From GWC2-37-13 sp964564535 (GTDB lineage: Bacteria > Patescibacteriota > Microgenomatia > UBA1406 > GWC2-37-13), in NCBI GenBank assembly GCA_964564535.1, contig CAZMBH010000011.1, positions 1 to 21,519 on the forward strand: a stretch of DNA of 21,519 nucleotides, given 5' to 3'. A program made the position numbers and the translations under genes. The notes beneath the pieces were generated by a model, which was given only the letters and a program-made list of their open reading frames with translations, was not told the DNA's origin and made no database searches. Positions 13,484 to 20,347 of this stretch are shown here, piece by piece; the first letter of the stretch is position 1, and each line of letters opens with the position of its first letter.

Positions 13484-13513
13484 TATTATGCTTTGATAAA
13501 TCAAACCATAATA
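13484..13513. repeat. 30-bp AT-rich inverted repeat downstream of galU
   Basis: TATTATG-C-TTTGAT / ATCAAA-C-CATAATA: two arms of 14 nt, identical as inverted repeats except for one central C/C mismatch, around a 2-nt centre. It lies 45 nt beyond the galU stop and about 50 nt upstream of the small gene's predicted start. With no T-tract on either side it may be an operator or a terminator-like structure. Confidence 0.6.
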
Positions 13514-13558
13514 GGAAAAATAATTTGGTCAATAACAATGAATTTATACTGTTGAATG

Positions 13559-14437
13559 TTAGATTTTAAGTGATTTTATGAAGGTTTTAAATTCCCCATT
13601 GATTTCTTCATGCTCTAGTGCAAATTCTATAACAGTTTTTAAATATTCGAATTTATCGCCTGTATCGTAATATTTTCCGTTTTCAATAACAACCGTATAA
13701 ACAGGAACACCCTCATTTCTTAATAAATTTATAGCGTCTACCAACCAAATTTCTCCACCTTTTCCCGGCTGAACTTTTCTTAAAGCAGAAAATATTTCCG
13801 GTGGTAAAATATAGCCGCCGTGAGTAGCGATGTTTGAAGGAGCCTTGTCAGGTTCAGGTTTCTCAACGATTTTATTAATTTTATAAACGTTGTTTTCAAC
13901 ATGAGTTAAGTCGGCTATTCCATATCTTCTCAAGTCTTCTTTCTTTTCTATTTTGACACCCGATATGACAATACCCCCAAATTTTTCATAAACTTTTATC
14001 ATTTGAGCAAGTCTTGGCGGCTTAGCATATATAAATTCATCCCCCCAGAGGACGGCAAAAGGTTCATCTTCAATTGCCGGTTCAGCGGTTAGGACAGGAG
14101 TTCCGTTTCCATAAGGTCCCTTTTGACGGATATAAATAAAATTTGCCATATTAGAAATTCTTTGAATCTCTTTAAGTAGGTGTTCCTTTTTTCCTTGAAG
14201 AAGATTTTTGACTAAATCTTCAGAGGGAGCGTCAAAATGATCTTCAATAGCCCGTTTATTTGAGCCGGTAATAATAATAATGTTTTCAACCTTAGAATCA
14301 ATCGCTTCTTCAACAACGTATTGAATAACAGGTTTGTCAATAACGGGCAACATTTCTTTAGGCATTGCCTTCGTTTGAGGGAGAAATCTAGTTCCGAAGC
14401 CAGCCGCAGGAATTACGACTTTAGTTATTTTTTTCAT
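13559..14437 (-). CDS. galU: UTP-glucose-1-phosphate uridylyltransferase
   Basis: Makes UDP-glucose from UTP and glucose 1-phosphate for envelope glycans. The 292-aa protein has the nucleotide-binding signature AAGFGTRFLPQTKAMPKEM (11-29), VIDKPVIQYVVEEA, the sugar-site segments GNGTPVLTAEPAI and LWGDEFI, and IVEKPEPDKAPSNIATHGGYIL followed by KGGEIWLVDAI, typical of bacterial GalU (about 290-300 aa). It overlaps the upstream Ig-like gene by 4 nt (ATGA), so they are translationally coupled. It closes the Clp-like-tmk-Ig-galU unit. Confidence 0.95.
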   Translation of the reverse strand: MKKITKVVIPAAGFGTRFLPQTKAMPKEMLPVIDKPVIQYVVEEAIDSKVENIIIITGSNKRAIEDHFDAPSEDLVKNLLQGKKEHLLKEIQRISNMANFIYIRQKGPYGNGTPVLTAEPAIEDEPFAVLWGDEFIYAKPPRLAQMIKVYEKFGGIVISGVKIEKKEDLRRYGIADLTHVENNVYKINKIVEKPEPDKAPSNIATHGGYILPPEIFSALRKVQPGKGGEIWLVDAINLLRNEGVPVYTVVIENGKYYDTGDKFEYLKTVIEFALEHEEINGEFKTFIKSLKI

Positions 14438-14850
14438 TCAAATTTTACGGTAACTTTTTGGCTTAATTGGATATTGCCGTTAACAAAAGCAGTGAGTTCG
14501 GCAATACCAATAGAATCAGAAGATAAAACAAAACTGACTTTACCAGTTTTATCTGATTCGGACACCGACTCTTGAGCTCCATTAATCAAACCTAAACTGG
14601 TAACTAATTTTACCTGCTTTTTATCGAGGGGTAAATTATTAGCGTTTCGTACAAATATATTTACGTCAACTTTATCTCCCAGTTTTGCGGTTAATGGCCA
14701 GGCAAAAATCAATGACGTTGCTGAAGAAGGATCTGTTTCGGTTGAAGCACGGGCGAAACTCCTTATTTTACCGCTTAATAAAGTTGTACTTATAAATACG
14801 CCAAAAACAACAAAAAACAATATCATCAAGGCAATAAATTTTTTATCCAT
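14434..14850 (-). CDS. Membrane-anchored Ig-like (Big_1/invasin-type) domain protein
   Basis: From ATG 14850 the protein is 138 aa. It starts MDKKF, then one hydrophobic helix (about 6-26, IALMILFFVVFGVFISTTLL) as an uncleaved anchor or signal, a short basic linker, and one beta-rich domain (about 45-138). That domain shows LGDKVDVNIFVRNANNLPLDKKQVKLVTSLG and KTGKVSFVLSSDSIGIAELTAFVNG, the pattern of bacterial Ig-like Big_1 repeats. It is probably exposed on the cell surface; a single domain is short for an adhesin. A TTG at 14868 could extend it by 6 residues, but the ATG sits right before the helix. It is followed by galU with a 4-nt overlap. Confidence 0.75.
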   Translation of the reverse strand: MDKKFIALMILFFVVFGVFISTTLLSGKIRSFARASTETDPSSATSLIFAWPLTAKLGDKVDVNIFVRNANNLPLDKKQVKLVTSLGLINGAQESVSESDKTGKVSFVLSSDSIGIAELTAFVNGNIQLSQKVTVKFE

Positions 14851-14883
14851 ATACATATAGCTTAACAACTTAGATAAAGTTTG

Positions 14884-15555
14884 TCAAACAGGGTCATAGG
14901 TTGACAGATAGCCTTTTTTATTAAGAATATTAATAATTTTTCCGTTAATTTCTGTCGGGGAAATAATTTTATTATCTTTTACACAATCAATCTTTATCCA
15001 ACTTTGATTAACCTTAACTATATTCAAATATAAATTCTCAACCTTTTTCAAATATTTTAAGTCTTTTTCATACTGATCTTTATTTTTTTTGGTGATTAAA
15101 GTTTGAGCGAATACAAGTGGAATATTTAAAAAAATAATTAAACTGGGGCGCGGAATTCCAAAAACTTCATATTCAAGCGTCTCAACCCAAGTTAAAAATT
15201 TTTGTCTTTCCGATAATTTAATTTTAGCCGCTTGATAGATAGAAGAAGGCGTGTAGCGATTGCAAATAACTATCTTGTTCTCGTTAATTGCCTGCCAAAT
15301 TTTATCTTTTACCTGCCAGCGGTCTGCCGCATACGGAAAAGAGGCAAGATATGGGTTAATTCGGCTAAAATGGCCAAATTCACCTTTTAAAAATCGGCCG
15401 GCGAAATCACCAAAAAATGTTTTGCCGTATTGGGGAAAATCAAAAGACGCATGTTTTATTTGATGCTGATTAAAATATGTAGTTAACAACTGCAACTGAG
15501 TCAGTTTTCCAGACCCGTCTATTCCCTCTATGACTATCAATTTGTTTGTTGGCAT
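14884..15555 (-). CDS. tmk: Thymidylate kinase
   Basis: Phosphorylates dTMP to dTDP. The 223-aa protein has a P-loop IEGIDGSGKLTQ (9-20), SFDFPQYG (37-44; FP motif), the FLKGEFG...INPYLASFPYAADR segment and the CNRYTPSSIYQAAK motif (97-110). These match the dTMP-kinase group with a GSGKxTQ loop and GEFG...NPYAAS...YAxDR. Two key positions are unusual: Leu follows the P-loop Lys, where Ser/Thr is common, and Asn replaces Asp in the DRY motif. It follows the Clp-like gene by 12 nt and precedes the Ig-like gene. Confidence 0.88.
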   Translation of the reverse strand: MPTNKLIVIEGIDGSGKLTQLQLLTTYFNQHQIKHASFDFPQYGKTFFGDFAGRFLKGEFGHFSRINPYLASFPYAADRWQVKDKIWQAINENKIVICNRYTPSSIYQAAKIKLSERQKFLTWVETLEYEVFGIPRPSLIIFLNIPLVFAQTLITKKNKDQYEKDLKYLKKVENLYLNIVKVNQSWIKIDCVKDNKIISPTEINGKIINILNKKGYLSTYDPV

Positions 15556-15566
15556 AAAGAAAATAC

Positions 15567-15572
15567 ATTATA
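15567..15572 (-). promoter_or_regulatory. Possible internal -10 box for tmk
   Basis: Minus-strand TATAAT overlaps the stop of the Clp-like gene and ends 11 nt before the tmk ATG, giving a leader of about 5 nt. No clear -35. Confidence 0.35.
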
Positions 15573-17802
15573 AATTAATTTTATCTCCGGATTTGGCTTT
15601 ATCTTCTAAAATAAGTATAGCCACTTTATCTTCAATCTCGTCACGGATGACTCTTTCCATGTTTCTGGCTCCGTAACGCGGATCAAAACCTTTTTTGGAA
15701 ATAGAATCTATTGTTTTTTCCGAAACAAATATCTTTATTTTATAAAGTTTAAATACCTCAATGGATATTTTTTCAACAGTCTTTTTGGCTAATATTCTAA
15801 TTGATTCTTGATTTAAAGATTCAAAAGCTATCACTCCATCGAATCGATTAAGGAATTCCGGAGAAAAGATTCTTCGTTCAACTAATTGGTCAATAAGATT
15901 GATAGGACTTATTGAACTTACTTGAGAATAATAAAGATCAGAACCGGCGTTTGAAGTAGCAATTATAATTAAATTCTTGCAATCAACTTTTTTTCCTGCT
16001 CCGTCAATAAAATAGCCCTCGTCAATAATGGTTAAAAAAATATTTATTAAATCTTTATCAGCCTTCTCAATTTCGTCAAGCAATAACAATCCGTAACTTT
16101 GTTTTCTAATAGCACTGGTCAAAAGGCCTGGTTGGTCATTATCACCAATTAGTTTAGGAATATCGTATTTAGATTGAAATTCAGACATATCAAAACGCAA
16201 AAGAATATTTGAAAAAAACGTTTCAGCGACAGCTTTGGCTGTTTCAGTCTTTCCCACCCCGGTTGGACCAAGAAATAGAAATGAGGCTAAGGGTTTCTTT
16301 CTTTTTCCAATAAGCAAAAAGGAACGTCTTAGCGAAGAAGACAGTTTTTTAATTGCCTCATCTTGCTGTATGATCCTGGAAAATAATAAAGTCTCAAGAT
16401 TTAGTAATTTATCTTTTATCTGCTTAGTAATCGTTGTCGGTATATGGGTTTTTTCGGTTAGGACGGTATTGATAATTTCGGGCGTAATTGTTGTAAAAAT
16501 AATTCTTGAATTGTCCGTACTATTCTGTTTTGCATAAACGCAAGCAGAATCTAACAGATCAACAGCTTTTTCCGGAAAAGGAATAGAAGTCAGATAAAAT
16601 TCACTTTTTTCAATAATTTCACTGATGGTTTCAAAAGGAATATTTACGTTGTAAAGAAGTTCAAAAGAATAAACCGCGTCTAATAAAATATTTTGAGCTT
16701 CATTCTTAGATATTTCGTAAACATCAACTTTATTAAATATACGGTTAATCTTATCGTTTGAAAAAATATAATTTTGATAAGAAAATGGGGTAGTTGTCCC
16801 TATTATTTGGATAGAATTACTTTTTGCGTATTTTTCCATGGAAGTGGTCAGATTTATCTTTCCTTCTCCGTTGGTAATATATTTATCGATATTATCTATA
16901 AATAGAATAATATTTTTAGCCCTTTCCGCCTCTTTTAATAAATCTTCAAAAAAATTCTCTCTCTGTTTAACATCCGTAAATTCGTTGAGAATTTTTTCCA
17001 TGTTCAGTTTTAATATTCTTCGGTACATTAGAGAGGTATTGGTTTTTCCCAAATAAATCTTTTTTGCCAAAGCATCAATTATGGTGTGTTTACCTACTCC
17101 CTCTTCTCCGATAATAACGACGTTATTTTCAACAGATTTGGTTAAAATTTGCTCAATCTGAATAATTTCCTTTTCCCTGCCGACAATGTTTTTTATATGA
17201 TGAAGATAAGAAGAAGTTGCCAGGTTTATAGCATATTGATCGAGAATCGGTGTATACCCAACAGCCCAATCCCGGGCTAAAGGCGGGTAAGAAAATAAGT
17301 TTTGCAGTTTCCACCACGTAGTTTTTACTAAATGTTGCTTTGAATATTCCTCAAACCAATTCTCAACTTCCGTTCTGTTTTCTTCAATTAATAAGTGGTT
17401 TTTTATAAAGTCTTTTTTAAATATGCTCATCTTTTGTTCATTTGTTTCTTGAAATAAGGATATAAAATAGAAAAAAGGTGTCAATATAAAAAAGGACAAA
17501 GCGATAAAAGGAAGTACGATCATCAATAATGTTTGCAAAATAAAATAAAAAGCGATAATTGAAAGTCTCATTATTGCTCCGACAGATCTTGAAATGACGT
17601 TAAAAGCAAGGCGGTTAAACAAGTCAGAAAAAGAAAAACCGACAAAAGTTTTATTTACAATAAGATTTTTCCATGGATGAAATAAGGTTTTAAATAATGT
17701 AGAAATTGAAAAAAAATACGGTAGAAAAATAAAAAAATTAATCACAGCTTCACCGAAATTATGTAGGGTTTTCCAATAGTACTGCCAAAAACTTTTTCTC
17801 AT
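15568..17802 (-). CDS. Membrane-anchored, degenerate two-AAA Clp-type ATPase (ClpB/ClpC-like)
   Basis: From ATG 17802 the protein is 744 aa. Hydrophobic helices at about 18-42 and 79-117 anchor it; a linker follows, then two AAA+ modules. D1: box IVGREKEI (206-213), Walker A GEEGVGKH (232-239), Walker B IILFIDN (298-304). D2: Walker A GPTGVGKT (512-519), Walker B LLLLDE (572-577), sensor 1 ATSN (615-618), arginine finger FLNRFD (650-655), sensor 2 GARNMERVI (711-719). D1 has His for Thr/Ser in Walker A and Asn for the catalytic Glu, so it probably does not hydrolyse ATP. D2 looks competent. Neither module shows the tyrosine pore loop of ClpB/ClpC (KYRG in D1, GYVG in D2; here GDNDQPGLL at 553-561). 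There is no N-terminal Clp repeat domain. An upstream in-frame ATG (17862) is rejected because a promoter lies between them. First in an operon with tmk, Ig-like and galU. Confidence 0.85.
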   Translation of the reverse strand: MRKSFWQYYWKTLHNFGEAVINFFIFLPYFFSISTLFKTLFHPWKNLIVNKTFVGFSFSDLFNRLAFNVISRSVGAIMRLSIIAFYFILQTLLMIVLPFIALSFFILTPFFYFISLFQETNEQKMSIFKKDFIKNHLLIEENRTEVENWFEEYSKQHLVKTTWWKLQNLFSYPPLARDWAVGYTPILDQYAINLATSSYLHHIKNIVGREKEIIQIEQILTKSVENNVVIIGEEGVGKHTIIDALAKKIYLGKTNTSLMYRRILKLNMEKILNEFTDVKQRENFFEDLLKEAERAKNIILFIDNIDKYITNGEGKINLTTSMEKYAKSNSIQIIGTTTPFSYQNYIFSNDKINRIFNKVDVYEISKNEAQNILLDAVYSFELLYNVNIPFETISEIIEKSEFYLTSIPFPEKAVDLLDSACVYAKQNSTDNSRIIFTTITPEIINTVLTEKTHIPTTITKQIKDKLLNLETLLFSRIIQQDEAIKKLSSSLRRSFLLIGKRKKPLASFLFLGPTGVGKTETAKAVAETFFSNILLRFDMSEFQSKYDIPKLIGDNDQPGLLTSAIRKQSYGLLLLDEIEKADKDLINIFLTIIDEGYFIDGAGKKVDCKNLIIIATSNAGSDLYYSQVSSISPINLIDQLVERRIFSPEFLNRFDGVIAFESLNQESIRILAKKTVEKISIEVFKLYKIKIFVSEKTIDSISKKGFDPRYGARNMERVIRDEIEDKVAILILEDKAKSGDKINL

Positions 17803-17808
17803 ACTTTG

Positions 17809-17835
17809 AGTATAGCAAAAATATCCTATTGACAA
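17809..17835 (-). promoter_or_regulatory. Promoter of the Clp-like operon (leaderless)
   Basis: Minus strand: TTGTCA (17830-17835), 15-nt spacer, then extended -10 TGCTATACT (TATACT at 17809-17814), ending 6 nt before the ATG at 17802. Predicted +1 is at the start codon. Its -35 overlaps the -35 of the divergent ATP-grasp promoter. Confidence 0.55.
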
Positions 17836-17856
17836 TTGAAAAAAATCAAAGATAAT
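17829..17856 (+). promoter_or_regulatory. Promoter of the ATP-grasp operon
   Basis: A consensus TTGACA (17829-17834), 16-nt spacer and GATAAT (17851-17856) lie upstream of the ATG at 17874, giving a leader of about 10 nt. No Shine-Dalgarno is present. The -35 shares five bases with the opposing promoter's -35. Confidence 0.65.
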
Positions 17857-17873
17857 TTTCATATCTACAAAAC

Positions 17874-19283
17874 ATGAAAAAAACGAAAAAAAAAGCTAAT
17901 AAAAAACCTCCTTTAAAAAATAAAGTTCTAGTAATTTATATATATAATATTGTCGAAGATGAATGGTCTTTTTTGTCATCTGTTCAACCGGAAAGTAAGA
18001 AACATGAGATGATGAACGATTGTAATGTATATACCGAATGTTATTTATTTACTAATTCGCAAGAAAGTGAATTCACATATATCTCTCCTTTGGATGTTTC
18101 AAATAATTTTATAAATTATTTTCAATCAGTTACTTCAAATAAAAAAATTAATGTCATAGTTCCAAAAATGCAAACGGGGTTAATTTGTAAGGATTTATTC
18201 TCAGACAAAGAATTGTTCCAAAACTTGGTTAAAACAGCAAAAAAATATAAAAAAATAAAATTAATCAGTTACGCGGCTTCGCACGAATTTCTGGAATTAA
18301 AAGAAAAATTTATTCAACTAGGGATAAATGTCATTACCCCGGAAGCACCGGAATTGAAGAATGAATGGACGGTTAATTATTTCGGTAGTAAATCAGGAAT
18401 ACGACAACTGGCCCTAAAATCTAGAGTGGAAGAACCAGAATTTATCATGCCGGAAGGAGTAATTTGTTTTGGTATACAAGAAGCAGCTAAAATTGCCGCA
18501 AACCGTTATTTAACCAACAATGGCGTGGTTTTAAAAACAAACAAAGGAAGCGGTGGGGATGGATTATTAATATTCCGAGAAAAAGAACTTCCTGGAGATT
18601 ATAAAACCTGCGAAAGTAAAATACTTGAAAAGCTAAGAAGCGACGGGTACTGGGATAAATCTCCAATAATCGTTGAGGAGTTAATTAAGGTTGATTTTAA
18701 ATCTTCCGATAGTTTTCCCAATATAGAATTTAAAATACACGACAATGGAAAGATTGAGATGCTTTATTATTGCATAATGACAGTTACAAAAGAGGGTAAA
18801 TATTCCGGTCTAGATATGCATAAAGATGTTTTAATCAAGAAGATGGTGAAAAAAATAATTCGGGTAGGCAATTTTATTGCAGAACAGTATTCTTTATCAG
18901 GATATCGAGGTCATTTTGATATTGATATGATCTTTGATATAAACAAACGTATATATGTTTGTGAGTCAAACACGCGAAATACTGGGGGAACCGATGTCTA
19001 TAAATTAGTCAAGAGTATCTATGGGGATAATTTTTTATCCGACGTTTATGTGTTAAACCGGGATAATTTTAAATTTGATAATGGAAAAAAAATTGACTTT
19101 ACAGAAGTTATTAAAAGACTCAAACCAATTTTACTTGACCATAATAAAAAAGAGGGTGTTGTATTATCAGCCTCAAAATCATTAGAATTTAATCAACTAT
19201 CATATACTGTACTTGGAAAAAACAGAAAAGCTGCTTATAATTTACAAGAAGAATTTTTTAGGTTAATGGAATTTTTTAATTAA
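17874..19283 (+). CDS. ATP-grasp ligase with preATP-grasp region (PGM1-like)
   Basis: This 469-aa protein opens with a Lys-rich tail (9 Lys in 17 residues), then an alpha/beta domain (about 18-165) as in preATP-grasp folds, then an ATP-grasp domain. The Lys/Gly-rich nucleotide loop is VVLKTNKGSGGDGLLIF (218-234), the hinge is PIIVEELI (264-271), and the metal-binding ends are GHFDIDMIF (346-354) and CESNTRNTGGTD (363-374). The SNTRNTGGT ending recalls PGM1-type peptide ligases and related carboxylate-amine ligases rather than D-Ala-D-Ala ligases. These enzymes join a carboxylate to an amine via an acylphosphate; the substrates here are unknown. The catalytic residues look intact. It starts an operon of three ATP-grasp genes, the next beginning 4 nt after its stop. 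Confidence 0.8.
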   Translation: MKKTKKKANKKPPLKNKVLVIYIYNIVEDEWSFLSSVQPESKKHEMMNDCNVYTECYLFTNSQESEFTYISPLDVSNNFINYFQSVTSNKKINVIVPKMQTGLICKDLFSDKELFQNLVKTAKKYKKIKLISYAASHEFLELKEKFIQLGINVITPEAPELKNEWTVNYFGSKSGIRQLALKSRVEEPEFIMPEGVICFGIQEAAKIAANRYLTNNGVVLKTNKGSGGDGLLIFREKELPGDYKTCESKILEKLRSDGYWDKSPIIVEELIKVDFKSSDSFPNIEFKIHDNGKIEMLYYCIMTVTKEGKYSGLDMHKDVLIKKMVKKIIRVGNFIAEQYSLSGYRGHFDIDMIFDINKRIYVCESNTRNTGGTDVYKLVKSIYGDNFLSDVYVLNRDNFKFDNGKKIDFTEVIKRLKPILLDHNKKEGVVLSASKSLEFNQLSYTVLGKNRKAAYNLQEEFFRLMEFFN

Positions 19284-19287
19284 TTAA

Positions 19288-20347
19288 ATGAAAAAAAAAG
19301 AAAAATCAAAAAAAAGGATACGAAAGAATTACACTTATCCAAAGACGGCGGCAGTAATTTTTAGTGAGGTAAAAAAAGAATACTTTCCGACGGAGTCCCA
19401 ATATATTACAGAGAAAGATGCTTATGACGACGCAAAATTAATATCAAAGTATTTAAATAAATTAAAGATTGAGACATTTTTATTTCCCGCTAATGAACTG
19501 CTGGCAAGCCGTTTAAGAAAATCTCATCCGGATTTGGCTTTAAATTTAGTCGGCTCGGTAAAAGGTAATGAATATCTTGCTTCTACAATACCCGCCTTAC
19601 TTGAACTTTTGGATATTCCATATACTGGAGCTGGAGTTTTAGGAGAAGCCCTTTCATATAATAAATTTATAATAAAAAAGTTATTACAACAGAACGGAGT
19701 TCCAGTTCCCAACTATCAACTATTTAATTCTTTTTCAGATCCAATTGATCCAACGTTAAGATATCCTTTAATTTCTAAATTAAATGAAATACACGGAGCA
19801 GTTGAAATTACCAATGACGCCGTATCTGAAAACGAGAAACATCTGAGAGATAGATTAAAATTTATGATTAATACTTATGATCAACCGGTTGTTGTTGAAG
19901 AATTCATTGTTGGTAGAGAGGTAACGGCGATTTTACTTGAGGGTTTAAATACAAAAGTATATTTTGGCGAAAAAATATTTAATAAACCAAATACGAAATA
20001 TGTTTTTGCCAGTTTTGAAGATCAGTGGACTAAGGAAGGAGATTCTTTTAAATATCAAAAATATGAAGATACATTATTAAGAGAGTACGTTAAGAGAGCT
20101 TTTGAAGTGACGAAAATGGCTGATTATGGAAAGTTTGATATACGCTTAGATTCGTCTGGTCGCTATTATTTTGTTGACGCAAACAGCAACCCGGCGTTCG
20201 GTCCAAAAGAGTTGGATTGTGCAATCGCCAATATATTGGACATGTATGATATCACTTTTTCGGAAATACTTAAAAGACTATTATTGAATACTTTAAGAGA
20301 TTCTCAAGGCAAGAGCAAATTACCAATTGGAAAAAATGGCGATAATA
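19288..20347 (+). CDS. Divergent D-Ala-D-Ala ligase-like ATP-grasp protein
   Basis: The 356-aa frame actually runs to a stop at 20358; the interval here ends where the next gene begins, and the two overlap by 11 nt. It starts with a basic tail (KKKEKSKKRIRK). The Ddl-like N-domain shows LALNLVGSVKGNEYLASTIP and LLDIPYTGAGVLGEALSYNK (107-126), then the ATP-grasp part: YPLISKLNEIHGAVEI (159-174), VVVEEFIVGRE (201-211), GKFDIRLD (281-288) and VDANSNPAFGP (296-306). The glycine-rich loop (usually EGSSxG) reads NEIHGAVEI and the last metal ligand Glu is Asp, so its nucleotide handling may differ. Probably a ligase with a non-standard substrate, or a partner of the next gene product. No Shine-Dalgarno. 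Confidence 0.8.

Noticed and set aside
13299..13538. A 79-codon minus-strand frame overlapping the small membrane gene
   Set aside because: Composition is erratic and it spans the TATAAT and AT-rich palindrome; the 13223-13429 frame is more protein-like.
17803..17862. Upstream ATG for the Clp-like gene
   Set aside because: An extended -10 box lies between it and the ATG at 17802; the extra 20 residues overlap divergent promoter DNA.
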